Assembly (NCBI GenBank): GCA_029961685.1
Contig: JARWKL010000007.1
Span: forward strand, 12,960,013-13,024,012
Direction: 5' to 3'
From: Aristolochia californica
Lineage: Eukaryota; Streptophyta; Magnoliopsida; Piperales; Aristolochiaceae
Length of the DNA stretch: 64,000 bases
Positions 12,095-26,400 of this stretch are shown piece by piece. Each line of letters opens with the position of its first letter. The stretch's first letter is position 1. Under the pieces are notes generated by a model that made no database searches, had not been told where the DNA came from, and saw nothing but the letters and a program-made list of their open reading frames with translations. The translations under genes were made by a program, and so were the position numbers.

Positions 12095-14262
12095 TTTCTG
12101 TTTTTCATTTTACTTTCTATATTTCATCATTCTTTCTACATTTCCTTTAACTTTCTAAATATCTTCGCACTTTCTACATTTCAGTTTACCTTCTTTCTAT
12201 ATTTCATTTTAGTTTCTGTATTTCATCTTTCTTTCTTTATTTCATGTTAATTTCTATATTCCATCTTTCTTTATATATTTCATTTTACTTTCTATATTTC
12301 ACTATACTTTCTATATTTCATTTTACTTTTTTTATTTTAACCTTCTTTCTCTATTTTATTTTACTTTCTATATTTCATCTTTCTTTCTAAATTTCATTTT
12401 ATTTTCTTTATTTAATCTTTCTTTATGTATTTCATTTTACTTTCTATATTTCATCTTTCTTTCTATATTTTATTTTACTTTCTATTTTTCATCTTACTTT
12501 CTATTTTTCATCTTACTTTCTATATTTCAACTTCTTTCTATGTTTCATTTTCCTTTCTATAATTCATCTTTCTTTCTATAATTCATCTTACCTTCTATTT
12601 TTTCATTTTAGTTCTACAATTCAACTTTCCTTTTATATTTCTTCTTTCTTTATATATTTCATTTTACTTTCTATATTTCATATTTCATTCTATATTTCAT
12701 TTTACTTTCTTTATTTTAACCGTCTTTCTATATTTTATTTTACCTTCTATATTTCATCTTTCTTTCTAAATTTCATTTTACTTTCTATATTTAATCTTTC
12801 TTTCTGTATTTCATTTTACTTTCTATATTTCATCTTTCTTTCTATATTTTGTTTTACTTTCTATTTTTCATCTTACTTTCTATTTTTCATTTACTTTCTA
12901 TATTTCAACTTCTTTCTATATTTCATTTTCCTTTCTATAATTCATCTTTCTTTCTATAATTCATCTTTCTTTAAATATTTCCTTTTTCTTTCAATATTTC
13001 ATTTTTTTATTTCATCTTTCTTCCTATATTACATTTTACTTTCTATATTTCATCTTTCTTTATATATTTCTTTTTACTGTCTATGTTTCATATTTCTTTC
13101 TATATTTCATTTTACTTTCTATATTTCATCTTTCTTTCTATATTTTATTTTACTTTCTATTTTTCATCTTACTTTCTATTTTTCATCTTCTTTCTACATT
13201 TCATTTTACTTTCTATAATTCAACTTTTTTTTCTATATTTTATCTTTCTTTCTGTTTTTCATTTTACTTTCTATATTTCATCATTCTTTCTACATTTCCT
13301 TTAACTTTCTAAATATCTTCGCACTTTCTACATTTCAGTTTACCTTCTTTCTATATTTCATTTTAGTTTCTGTATTTCATCTTTCTTTCTTTATTTCATG
13401 TTAATTTCTATATTCCATCTTTCTTTATATATTTCATTTTACTTTCTATATTTCACTATACTTTCTATATTTCATTTTACTTTTTTTATTTTAACCTTCT
13501 TTCTCTATTTTATTTTACTTTCTATATTTCATCTTTCTTTCTAAATTTCATTTTATTTTCTTTATTTAATCTTTCTTTATGTATTTCATTTTACTTTCTA
13601 TATTTCATCTTTCTTTCTATATTTTATTTTACTTTCTATTTTTCATCTTACTTTCTATTTTTCATCTTACTTTCTATATTTCAACTTCTTTCTATGTTTC
13701 ATTTTCCTTTCTATAATTCATCTTTCTTTCTATAATTCATCTTACCTTCTATTTTTTCATTTTAGTTCTACAATTCAACTTTCCTTTTATATTTCTTCTT
13801 TCTTTATATATTTCATTTTACTTTCTATATTTCATATTTCATTCTATATTTCATTTTACTTTCTTTATTTTAACCGTCTTTCTATATTTTATTTTACCTT
13901 CTATATTTCATCTTTCTTTCTAAATTTCATTTTACTTTCTATATTTAATCTTTCTTTCTGTATTTCATTTTACTTTCTATATTTCATCTTTCTTTCTATA
14001 TTTTGTTTTACTTTCTATTTTTCATCTTACTTTCTATTTTTCATTTACTTTCTATATTTCAACTTCTTTCTATATTTCATTTTCCTTTCTATAATTCATC
14101 TTTCTTTCTATAATTCATCTTTCTTTAAATATTTCCTTTTTCTTTCAATATTTCATTTTTTTATTTCATCTTTCTTCCTATATTACATTTTACTTTCTAT
14201 ATTTCATCTTTCTTTATATATTTCTTTTTACTGTCTATGTTTCATATTTCTTTCTATATTTC
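12095..14262. repeat. Tandem duplication, 1,154-bp unit (second copy shorter)
   Basis: Copy 1 begins near 12095 and copy 2 near 13249. The offset is 1,154 for TCTGTTTTTC (12097 and 13251), CGCAC (12166 and 13320) and ACTGTCTATG (13076 and 14230). Shared private variants include TCTACATTTCAGTTTACC, TTAATTTCTATATTCC, TTTTAACCGTC and TTTAAATATTTCC. Homology holds to 13108 and 14262, where copy 1 continues as CTTTCTATATTTC and copy 2 as CTTTCTTTATTTT. The last 140 bp of copy 1 is therefore not repeated. A related but diverged version lies at about 51.8-53.1 kb. Confidence 0.88.
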
Positions 14263-15106
14263 ATTTTACTTTCTTTATTTTAACCTTCTTTCTATATTTC
14301 ATTTTACTTTCAATTTTTCACCTTTCTTTCTTTAATTCATGTTACTTTCTATACATCATTTTTTTTACTATATTTTATTTTACTTTCTATATTTCATCTT
14401 TCTTTATAAATTTCATTTTACTTTTTATATTTCATCTTTCTTTCTATATTTCATTTTACTTTCTATATTTCAACTTTCTTTCTATATTTCATTTCACTTT
14501 CTATATTTCATCTTTCTTTCTATATTTCATTTTAGTTTCTATATTTCATCTTTCTTTCTTTATTTCATGTTACTTTCTATATATCGTTTTTCTTACTATA
14601 TTTCATTTTACATTCTATATTTTATTTTACTTTCTATACTTCATCATTCTTTCTGTATTTCATTTTACTTTCTATATTTCATCTTTCTTTCTTTATTTTA
14701 TTTGACTTTCTATATTTCATCTCACTTTCTATATTTCATCTTACTTTCTATTTTTCATCTTACCTTCTATTTTTCATTTTACTTTGTATATTTCATCTTC
14801 TTTGTACGTTTCATTTTACTGTCTATAACTCAACTTTCTTTCTATATTTTATCTTTCTTTCGATTTTCCCTTTTTCTTTCAATATTTTAATTTATTTTAT
14901 TTTTATTTCTTCTTTCTTTCTATAATACATTTTACTTTCTATATTTCATCTTTCTTTAGATATTTCATTTTACTTTCTATATTTCATATTTCATTCTATA
15001 TTTCATTTTAATTTCTTTATTTTAACCCTCTTTCTATATTTTATTTTACTTTCTATATTTCATCTTTCTTTCTAAATTTCATTTTACTTTCTATATTTAA
15101 TCTTTC
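14263..15106. repeat. Monomer segment resembling 53.2-54.0 and 54.3-55.1 kb
   Basis: The order of tags (ACATCATTTTTTTTAC, TATATCGTTTTTC, TTTTATTTGAC, CTACGTTTC, TATAACTC, TATAATACATTT, TTTTAACCCTC) is the same as in both copies of the 1,133 bp duplication at 52.9-55.2 kb and in part of 58.0-58.7 kb. This indicates common descent of these segments. No gene is seen. Confidence 0.75.
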
Positions 15107-15580
15107 TTTTTGTATTTCATTTTACTTTCTATATTTCATCTTTCTTTTTATATTTTATTTTACTTTCCATTTTTCATCTTACTTTTTATTTTTCAATTTA
15201 CTTTCTATATTTCATCTTACTTTCTATTTTTCATCTTACCTTCTATTTTTCATTTTACTTTCTATATTACATCTTCTTTCTACGTTTCATTTTACTTTCT
15301 ATAATTCAACTTTCTTTCTATATTTTATCTTTCTTTTTGTATTTCATTTTACTTTCTATATTTCATCTTTCTTTTTATATTTTATTTTACTTTCCATTTT
15401 TCATCTTACTTTTTATTTTTCAATTTACTTTCTATATTTCATCTTACTTTCTATTTTTCATCTTACTTTCTATTTTTCATCTTACCTTCTATTTTTCATT
15501 TTACTTTCTATATTACATCTTCTTTCTACGTTTCATTTTACTTTCTATAATTCAACTTTCTTTCTATATTTTATCTTTCT
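15107..15580. repeat. Tandem duplication, 227-bp unit plus one extra monomer
   Basis: Copy 1 is 15107-15333 and copy 2 is 15334-15580. Both start TTTTTGTATTTCATTTTAC and run through TTTCCATTTTTC, TTTTTATTTTTCAATTTAC and CTACGTTTC variants. Copy 2 is 19 bp longer because one CTTACTTTCTATTTTTCAT monomer is repeated there. This shows two scales of duplication in one place. A single version of the same motif order is seen at 22,403, 29,098, 55,186, 58,827 and 62,404. Confidence 0.88.
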
Positions 15581-15660
15581 TTCTATTTTTTCTTTTTCTT
15601 TCAATATTACATTTTATTTTAATTTTATTTCTTCTTTCTTTCTATATTACATTTTACTTT

Positions 15661-18600
15661 TTATACTTCATCTTTCTTTAGATATTTCATTTTACTTTCT
15701 ATATTTGATATTTCATTCTATATTTCATTTTATCTTCTTTATTTTAACGTTATTTCTATATTTTATTTTACTTCCTATATTTCATCTATCTTTCTAAATT
15801 TCATTTTACTTTCTATATTTAATCTTTCTTTCTGTATTTAATTTTACTTTCTATATTTCGTCTTTCTTTTTATATTTTATTTTACTTTCTATTTTTCATC
15901 TTACTTTCTATTTTTCTTTTTACTTTCTATATTTCAACTTCTTTCTATATTTCATTTTACTTTCTATAATTCATCTTTCTTTCTATAATTCATCTTTCTT
16001 TCCATATTTCCATTTTCTTTCAATATTTCATTTTTTTATTTCATCTTTCTTTCTGTTTTACATTTTACTTTCTATATTTCATCTTTCATTCTCCATTTCC
16101 TTTAACTTTCTAAATATCTTCGCACTTTCTATATTTCATTTTAGTTTCTATATTTCATCTTTTTTTCTTTATTTCATGTTACTTTCTATATTTCATCTTT
16201 CTTTATATATTTCATTTTACTTTCTATATTTCAAATTTCATTTTATATTTCATTTTACTTTCTTTATTTTAGCCGTCGTTCTATATTTTATTTTACTTTC
16301 TATATTTCATCTTTCTTTCTAATTTTATTTTACTTTTTATATTTAATCTTTCTTTCTGTATTTTATTTTACTTTCTATATTTCATCTTTCTTTCTATATT
16401 TTATTTTACTTTCTATTTTTCATCTTACTTTCTATTTTTCATTTACTTTCTATATTTCAACTTCTTTCTATATTTCATTTTCCTTTCTATAATTCATCTT
16501 TCTTTAAATATTTCCGTTTTCTTTCAATATTTCATTTTTTTTATTTCATCTTTCTTTCTATATTACATTTTACTTTCTATATTTCAACTTTCTACATATA
16601 TTTCTTTTTACTTTCTATACTTCATCTTTCTTTCTATATTTTATTTTACTTTCTTTATTTTAACCTTCTTTCTTTGTTTCATTTTACTTTCAATTTTTCA
16701 CCTTTCTTTCTTTAATTCATGTTACTTTCTATACATCATTTTTTTTACTATATTTTATTTTACTTTCTATATTTCATCTTTCTTTATAAATTTTATTTTA
16801 CTTTTTATATTTCATCTTTCTTTCTATATTTCATTTTACTTTCTATATTTTAACTTTCTTTCTATATTTCATTTCACTTTCTATATTTCATCTTTCTTTC
16901 TTTATTTCATGTTACTTTCTATATATCGTTTTTCTTACTATATTTCATTTTACATTCTATATTTTATTTTATTTTCTATACTTCATCATTCTTTCTGTAT
17001 TTCATTTTACTTTCTATACTTCATCTTTCTTTCTTTATTTTATTTTACTTTCTATATTTCATCTCACTTTCTATATTTCATCTTACTTTCAATTTTTCAT
17101 CGTACCTTCTATTTTTCATTTTACTTTCTATATTTCATCTTCTTTCTCCGTTTCATTTTACTTTTTATAATTCAACTTTCATTCTATATTTTATCTTTCT
17201 TTCCATTTTCCCTTTTTCTTTCAATATTTCTTTTTATTTTATTTTTATTTCTTCTTTCTTTCTATATTACATTTTACTTTCTATATTTCATCTTTCTTCA
17301 GATATTTCATTTTACTTTCTATATTTGATATTTCATTCTATATTTCATTTTACCTTCTTTATTTTAACGTTATTTCTATATTTTATTTTACTTCTATATT
17401 TCATCTATCTTTCTAAATTTTATTTTACTTTCTATATTTAATCTTTCTTTATGTATTTAATTTTACTTTCTATATTTCGTCTTTCTTTTTATATTTTATT
17501 TTACTTTCTATTTTTCATCTTACTTTCTATTTTTCTTTTAACTTTCTATATTTCAACTTCTTTCTATATTTCATTTTACTTTCTATAATTCATCTTTCTT
17601 TCCATATTTCCATTTTCATTCAATATTTCATTTTTTTATTTCATCTTTCTTTCTGTTTTACTTTTTACTTTCTATATTTCATCTTTTTTTCTCCATTTCC
17701 TTTAACTTTCTAAATATCTTCGCACTTTCTATATTTCATTTTAGTTTCTATATTTCATCTTTTTTTCTTTATTTCTTGTTACTTTCTATATTTCATCTTT
17801 CTTTATATATTTCATTTTACTTTCTATATTTCATATTTCATTTTATATTTCATTTTACTTTCTTTATTCTAGCCGTCTTTCTATATTTTATTTTACTTTC
17901 TATATTTCATCTTTCTTTCTAAATTTTATTTTACTTTTTATATTTAATCTTTCTTTCTGTATTTTATTTTACTTTCTATATTTCATCTTTCTTTCTATAT
18001 TTTATTTTACTTTCTATTTTTCATCTTACTTTCTATTTTTCATTTACTTTCTATATTTCAACTTCTTTCTATATTTCATTTTCCTTTCTATAATTCATCT
18101 TTCTTTAAATATTTCCGTTTTCTTTCAATATTTCATTTTTTTTATTTCATCTTTCTTTCTATATTACATTTTACTTTCTATATTTCAACTTTCTTCATAT
18201 ATTTCTTTTTACTTTCTATGTTTCATATTTCTTTCTATATTTCATTTTACTTTCTTTATTTTAACCTTCTTTCTATGTTTCATTTTGTTTTCAACTTTTC
18301 ACCTTTCTTTCTTTAATTCATGTTACTTTCTATACATCATTTTTTTTACTATATTTTATTTTACTTTCTATATTTCATCTTTCTTTATAAATTTTATTTT
18401 ACTTTTTATATTTCATCTTTCTTTCTGTATTTCATTTTACTTTCTATATTTCAACTTTCTTTCTATATTTCATTTCACTTTCTATATTTCATCTTTCTTT
18501 CCATATTTCATTTTAGTTTCTAAATTTCATCTTTCTTTCTTTATTTCATGTTACTTTCTATTTATCGTTTTTCTTACTATATTTCATTTTACGTTCTATA

Positions 18601-19190
18601 TTTTATTTTACTTTTTATACTTCATCATTCTTTCTGTATTTCATTTTACTTTCTATATTTCATCTTTCTTTCTTTATTTTATTTTACTTTCTATATTTCA
18701 TCTCACTTTCTATATTTCATCTTACTTTCTGTTTTTCATCGTACCTTCTATTTTTCATTTTACTTTCTATATTTCATCTTCTTTCTACGTTTCATTTTAC
18801 TTTTTCTAATTCAACTTTCTTTCTATATTTTATCTTTCTTTCCATTTTCCCTTTTTCTTTCAATATTTCTTTTTATTTTATTTTTATTTCTTCTTTCTTT
18901 CTATATTACATTTTACTTTCTATATTTCATCTTTCTTCAGATATTTCATTTTACTTTCTATATTTCATCTTTCTTTTTATATTTTATTTTACTTTCTATT
19001 TTTCATCTTACTTTTTATTTTTTATTTTACTTTCTATATTTCAACTTCTTTCTATATTTCATTTTACTTTCTATAATTCATCTTTCTTTCTATAATTCAT
19101 CTTTCTTTCCATATTCCATTTTCATTCAATATTTCATTTTTTTATTTCATATTTCTTTCTACATTTTCTTTAACTTTCTAAATATCTTCA
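15661..19190. repeat. About 1.6-kb HOR, just over two units
   Basis: TATTTGATA tags lie at 15712 and 17332 (offset 1,620), and CGCAC tags at 16121 and 17721 (offset 1,600). The 20 bp difference is accounted for by one missing TATAATTC monomer (19 bp, near 17,590) and one missing C near 17,393. A third unit starts near 18,900, where the TTCAGATATT site at 17297 recurs at 18936 (offset 1,639). It has lost about 170 bp before its TCTTCACAC tag at 19189. Each change is close to a whole number of monomers. Confidence 0.82.
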
Positions 19191-20939
19191 CACTTTCTAT
19201 ATTTTATTTTATCATCTTTCTATATTTCATTTTAGTTTCTATATTTCATCTTTCTTTCGTTATTTCATGTTACTTTCTATATTTCATCTTTCTTTATATA
19301 TTTCATTTTACTATCTATATTTCATTATACATTCTATATTTCATATTTCATTCTATATTTCATATTTCATTCTATATTTCATCTTACCTTCTTTCTATAT
19401 TTTATTTTACTTTCTATATTTCATCTTTCTTTCTAACTTTCATTTTACTTTCTATATTTAATCTTTCTTTCTGTATTTCATTTTACTTTCTATTTTTCAT
19501 CTTACCTTCTATTTTTCATTTTACTTTCTATATTACATCTTCTTTCTACGTTTCATTTTACTTTCTATAATTCAACTTTTTTTCTATATTTTATCTTTCT
19601 TTCCATTTTCCCTTTTTCTTTCAATATTTCATTTTATTTTATTTTTATTTCTTCTTTCTTTCTATATTACATTTTACTTTCTATACTTCATCTTTCTTTA
19701 GATATTTCATTTTACTTTCTATATTTGGTATTTCATTCTATATTTCATTTTATCTTCTTTATTTTAACATTATTTCTATATTTTATTTTACTTCCTATAT
19801 TTCATCTATCTTTCTAAATTTCATGTTACTTTCTATATTTAATCTTTCTTTCTGTATTTAATTTTACTTTCTATATTTCGTCTTTCTTTTTATATTTTAT
19901 TTTACTTTCTATTTTTCATCTTACTTTCTATTTTTCTTTTTACTTTCTATATTTGAACTTCTTTCTATATTTCATTTTACTTTCTATAATTCATCTTTCT
20001 TTCCATATTTCCATTTTCATTCAATATTTCATTTTTTTATTTCATCTTTCTTTCTGTTTTACATTTTACTTTCTATATTTCATCTTTCTTTCTCCATTTC
20101 CTTTAACTTTCTAAATATCTTCGCACTTTCTATATTTCACCTTTCTTTCTTTAATTCATGTTACTTTCTATACATCATTTTTTTTACTATATTTTATTTT
20201 ACTTTCTATATTTCATCTTTCTTTATAAATTTTATTTTACTTTTTATATTTCATCTTTCTTTCTATATTTCATTTTACTTTCTACATTTCAACTTTCTTT
20301 CTATATTTCATTTCACTTTCTATATTTCATCTTTCTTTCTATATTTCATTTTAGTTTCTATATTTCATCTTTATTTCTTTATTTCATGTTACTTTCTATA
20401 TATCGTTTTTCTTACTATATTTCATTTTACATTCTATATTTTATTTTATTTTTTATACTTCATCATTCTTTCTGTATTTCATTTTGCTTTCTATATTTCA
20501 TCTTTCTTTCTTTATTTTATTTTACTTTCTATATTTCATCTCACTTTCTATATTTCATCTTACTTTCTATTTTTCATCGTACCTTCTATTTTTCATTTTA
20601 CTTTCTATATTTCATCTTCTTTCTACGTTTCATTTTACTTTTTATAATTCAACTTTCTTTCTATATTTTATCATTCTTTCCATTTTCCTTTTTTATTTCA
20701 ATATTTATTTTTATTTTTTTTTATTTCTTCTTTCTTTCTATATTACATTTTACTTTCTATATTTTATCTTTCTTCAGATATTTCATTTTACTTTCTATAT
20801 TTCATCTTTCTTTTTATATTTTATTTTACTTTCTATTTTTCATCTTACTTTTTATTTTTCATTTTACTTTCTATATTTCATTTTACTTTCTATAATTCAT
20901 CTTTCTTTCCATATTCCATTTTCATTCAATATTTCATTT

Positions 20940-23430
20940 TTTTATTTCATCTTTCTTTCTACATTTTCTTTAACTTTCTAAATATCTTCACACTTTCTAT
21001 ATTTTATTTTATCTTCGTTCTATATTTCATTTTAGTTTTTATATTTCATCTTTCTTTCGTTATTTCATGTTACTTTCTATATTCCATCTTTCTTTATATA
21101 TTTCATTTTACTATCTATATTTCATTATACTTTCTATATTTCATATTTCATTCTATATTTCATCTTACTTTCTTTATTTTAACCTTCTTTCTATATTTTA
21201 TTTTACTTTCTATATTTCATCTTTCTTTCTAACTTTCATTTTACTTTCTATATTTAATCTTTCTTTCTGTATTTCATTTTACTTTCTATATTTTATTTTA
21301 CTTTCTATTTTTCATCCTACTTTCTATTTTTCATTTTACTTTCTATATTACAACTTCTTTCTATATTTCATTTTCCTTTCTATAATTCATCTTTCTTTCT
21401 ATAATTCATCTTTCTTTCCATATTTCCTTTTTCTTTCAATATTTTATTTTTTTTAATTCATCTTTCTTTCTATATTACATTTTACTTTCTATATTTCATT
21501 TTTCTTTATATATTTCTTTTTACTTTCTATGTTTTATATTTCTTTCTATATTTCATTTTACTTTCTTTATTTTAAACTTCTTTCTATATTCCATTTTACT
21601 TTCTATTTTTCATCTTTCATTCTTTTTAATTCATGTTACTTTCTATACATCATTTTTTTACTACATTTTATTTTACTTTCTATATTTCTTCGTTCTTTAT
21701 AAATTTTATTTTACTTTTTATATTTCATCTTTCTTTCCATATTTCATTTTACTTTCTATATTTCATCTTTCTTTCTATATTTCATTTCACTTTCTATGTT
21801 TCATCTTTCTTTCTATATTTCATTTTTGTTTCTGTATTTCATCTTTCTTTCTTTATTTCATGTTACTTTCTATATATCGTTTCTCTTACTATATTTTATT
21901 TTGCATTCTATATTTTATTTTACTTTCTATACTTCATCATTCTTTCATTATTTCATTTTACTTTCTATATTTCATCTTTCTTTCTTTATTTTATTTTACT
22001 TTCTATATTTCATCTCACTTTCTATATTTCATCTTCCTTTCTATTTTTCATCTTACCTTCTATTTTTCATTTTACTTTCTATATTTCATCTTCTTTCTAC
22101 GTTTCATTTTACTTTCTATAATTCAACTTTCTTTCTATATTTTAGCATTCTTTCCATTTTCCCTTTTTATTTCAATATTTTATTTTATTTTATTTTTACT
22201 TCTTCTTTCTTTCTATATTACGTTTTACTTTCTATATTTCACCTTTCTTTAGATATTTCATTTTACTTTCTATATTTCATATTTCATTCTATATTTCATT
22301 TTACTTTCTTTATTTTAACCCTCTTTCTATATTTTATTTTACTTTCTATATTTCATCTTTCTTTCTAAATTTCATTTTACTTTCTATATTTAATATTTCT
22401 TTTTGTATTTCATTTTACTTTCTATATTTCATCTTTCTTTTTATATTTTATTTTACTTTCCATTTTTCATCTTACTTTTTATTTTTCAATTTACTTTCTA
22501 TATTTCATCTTACTTTCTATTTTTCATCTTACCTTCTATTTTTCATTTTACTTTCTATATTACATCTTCTTTCTACGTTTCATTTTACTTTCTATAATTC
22601 AACTTTCTTCCTATATTTTATCTTTCTTTCCATTTTCCCTTTTTCTTTCAATATTTCATTTTATTTTATTTTTATTTCTTCTTTCTTTCTATATTACATT
22701 TTACTTTCTATACTTCATCTTTCTTTAGATATTTCATTTTACTTTCTATATTTGATATTTCATTCTATATTTCATTTTATCTTCTTTATTTTAACGTTAT
22801 TTCTATATTTTATTTTACTTTCTATATTTCATCTATCTTTCTAAATTTCATTTTACTTTCTATATTTAATCTTTCTTTCTGTATTTAATTTTACTTTCTA
22901 TATTTCGTCTTTCTTTTTATATTTTATTTTACTTTCTATTTTTCATCTTACTTTCTATTTTTCTTTTTACTTTCTATATTTCAACTTCTTTCTATATTTC
23001 ATTTTACTTTCTATAATTCATCTTTCTTTCTATAATTCATGTTTCTTTCCATATTTCCATTTTCATTCAATATTTCATTTTTTTATTTCATCTTTCTTTC
23101 TGTTTTACATTTTACTTTCTATTTTTCATCTTTCTTTCTCCATTTCCTTTAGCTTTCTAAATATCTTCGCACTTTCTATATTTCATTTTAGTTTCTATAT
23201 TTCATCTTTTTTTCTATATTTCATGTTACTTTCTATATTTCATCTTTCTTTATATATTTCATTTTACTTTCTATATTTCATATTTCATTTTATATTTCAT
23301 TTTACTTTCTTTATTTTAGCCGTCTTTCTATATTTTATTTTACTTTCTATTTTTCATCTTACTTTCTATTTTTCATTTACTTTCTATATTTCAGCTTCTT
23401 TCTATATTTCATTTTCCTTTCTATAATTCA
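20940..23430. repeat. Family B block near-duplicated at about 60.9-63.4 kb
   Basis: Matching sites lie at 21067/61051, 21633/61615, 21796/61778, 21860/61842, 22403/62404 and 23223/63223, giving offsets of 39,982-40,001. The 19 bp step is explained by an extra TCTCACTTTCTATATTTCA monomer at about 61,985-62,025. Private variants are shared, including TTTTTGTTTCTGTATTTC, TCGTTTCTCTTAC, CTACATTTTATTT after the T-run, and CATCCTACTTTC. Copies differ at scattered bases. Confidence 0.78.
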
Positions 23431-26400
23431 TCTTTCTTTAAATATTTCTTTCTATATTTCATTTTTCTTTCTTTATTTTAACCTTATTTCTATATTTCAT
23501 TTCACTTTCTATTCTTCATCTTTCTTTCTTTAATTCATGTTACTTTCTATACATCATTTTTTTTTACTACATTTTATTTTACTTTTTATATTTCATCTTT
23601 CTTTATAAATTTCATGTTACTTTTTATATATCATCTTTCTTTCTATATTTCTTTTTACTTTCTATATTTCATCTTTCTTTCTATATTTCATTTCACTTTC
23701 TATATTTCATCTTTCTTTCTATATTTCATTTTAGTTTCTATATTTCATCTTTCTTTCATTATTTTATTTTACTTTCTATATTTCATCTTACTTTCTAATT
23801 TTCATCTTACCTTCTATTTTTCATTTTACTTTCTATATTTCATCTTCTTTCTACATTTCATTTTACTTTCTATAATTCAACTTTCTTTCTGTATTTTATC
23901 TTTCTTTCCATTTTTCCTTTTTCTTTCAATATTTCATTTTATTTTAATTTTATTTCTTCTTTCTTTCTACATTACATTTTACTTTTTATATTTAATCTTC
24001 CTTTAGATATTTCATTTTACTTTCTATATTTCATATGTCATTCTATATTTCATTTTACTTTTTTTATTTTAACCTTCTTTCTATATTTTATTTTACTTTC
24101 TATATTTCATCTTTCTTTCTAAATTTCATTTTACTTTCTATATTTAATCTTTCTTTCTGTATTTCATTTTACTTTCTATGTTTCATATTTCTTTCTATAT
24201 TTCATTTTACTTTCTTTATTTTAACCTTCTTTCTATGTTTCATTTTACTTTCAATTTTTCACCTTTCTTTCTTTAATTCCTGTTACTTTCTATACATCAT
24301 TTTTTTTACTATATTTTATTTTACTTTCTATATTTCATCTTTCTTTATAAATTTTATTTTACTTTTTATATTTCATCTTTCTTTCTATATTTCATTTTAC
24401 TTTCTATATTTCAACTTTCTTTCTATATTTCATTTCACTTTCTATATTTCATCTTTCTTTCTATATTTCATTTTAGTTTCTATATTTCATCTTTCTTTCT
24501 TTATTTCATGTTACTTTCTATATATCGTTTTTCTTACTATATTTCATTTTACATTCTATATTTTATTTTATTTTCTTTTCTTCATCATTCTTTCTGTATT
24601 TCATTTTACTTTCTATATTTCATCTTACTTTCTTTATTTTATTTTACTTTCTATATTTCATCTCACTTTCTATATTTCATCTTACTTTCTATTTTTCATC
24701 GTACCTTCTATTTTTCATTTTACTTTCTATATTTCATCTTCTTTCTACGTTTCATTTTACTTTTTATAATTCAACTTTCTTTCTATATTTTATCTTTCTT
24801 TCCATTTCCCTTTTTTTTTCAATATTTATTTTTATTTTATTTTTATTTCTTCTTTCTTTCTATATTACATTTTACTTTCTATATTTCATCTTTCTTCAGA
24901 TATTTCATTTTACTTTCTATATTTCATCTTTCTTTTTATATTTTATTTTATTTTCTATTTTCATCTTACTTTTTATTTTTCATTTTACTTTCTATATTTC
25001 ATTTTACTTTCTATAATTCATCTTTCATTCTATAATTCATCTTTCTTTCCATATTCCATTTTCATTCAATATTTCATTTTTTTATTTCATCTTTCTTTCT
25101 ACATTTTCTTTAACTTTCTAAATATCTTCACACTTTCTATAATTTATTTTGTCATCGTTCTATATTTCATTTTCGTTTCTATATTTCATCTTTCTTTCGT
25201 TATTTCATGTTACTTTCTATATTTCATCTTTCTTTATATATTTCATTTTACTATCTATATTTCATTATACTTTCTATATTTCATATTGCATTCTATATTT
25301 CATCTTACTTTCTTTATTTTAACCTTCTTTCTATATTTTATTTTACTTTCTATATTTCATCTTTCTTTCTAACTTTCATTTTACTTTCTATATTTAATCT
25401 TTCTTTCTGTATTTCATTTTACTTTCTATATTTCATCTTTCTTTTTATATTTTATTTTACTTTCTATTTTTCATTTTACTTTCTATATAACAACTTCTTT
25501 CTATATTTCATTTTCCTTTCTATAATTCATCTTTCTTTCTATAATTCATCTTTCTTTCCATATTTCCTTTTTCTTTCAATATTTTATTTTTTTATTTCAT
25601 CTTTCTTTCTATATTACATTTTATTTTCTATATTTCATTTTTCTTTATATATTTCTTTTTACTTTCTATGTTTCATATTTCTTTCTATATTTCATTTTAC
25701 TTTCTTTATTTTAACCTTCTTTCTATATTTCATTTTACATTCTATTTTTCATCTTTCTTTCTTTAATTCATGTTACTTTCTATACATCATTTTTTACTAC
25801 ATTTTATTTTACTTTCTATATTTCTTCTTTCTTTATAAATTTCATTTTACTTTTTATATTTCATCTTTCTTTCCATATTTCATTTTACTTTCTATATTTC
25901 ATCTTTCTTTCTATATTTCATTTCACTTTCTATGTTTCATCATTCTTTCTATATTTCATTTTTGTTTCTGTATTTCATCTTTCTTTCTTTATTTCATGTT
26001 ACTTTCTATATATCGTTTCTCTTACTATATTTTATTTTACATTCTATATTTTATTTTACTTTCTACACTTCATCATTCTTTCTGTATTTCATTTTACTTT
26101 CTATATTTCATCTTTCTTTCTTTATTTTATTTTACTTTCTATATTTCATCTCATTTTCTATATTTCATCTTCCTTTCTATTTTTCATCTTACCTTCTATT
26201 TTTCATTTTACTTTCTATATTTCATCTTCTTTCTACCTTTCATTTTACTTTCTATAATTCAACTTTCTTTCTAAATTTTATCTTTCTTTCCATTTTCCCT
26301 TTTTCTTTCAATTTTTCATTTTATTTTATTTTTATTTCTTCTTTCCTTCTATATTACATTTTACTTTCTATACTTCATCTTTCTTTAGATATTTCATTTT

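Noticed and set aside
25207..26274. 355-codon and many other 60-390-codon open stretches across the window, suggesting multi-pass membrane proteins
   Set aside because: The F/Y/L/I/S-rich text mimics membrane segments but repeats every 19 residues and comes from a stop-free consensus. Several of these stretches open only with TTG. No frame is favoured over another.
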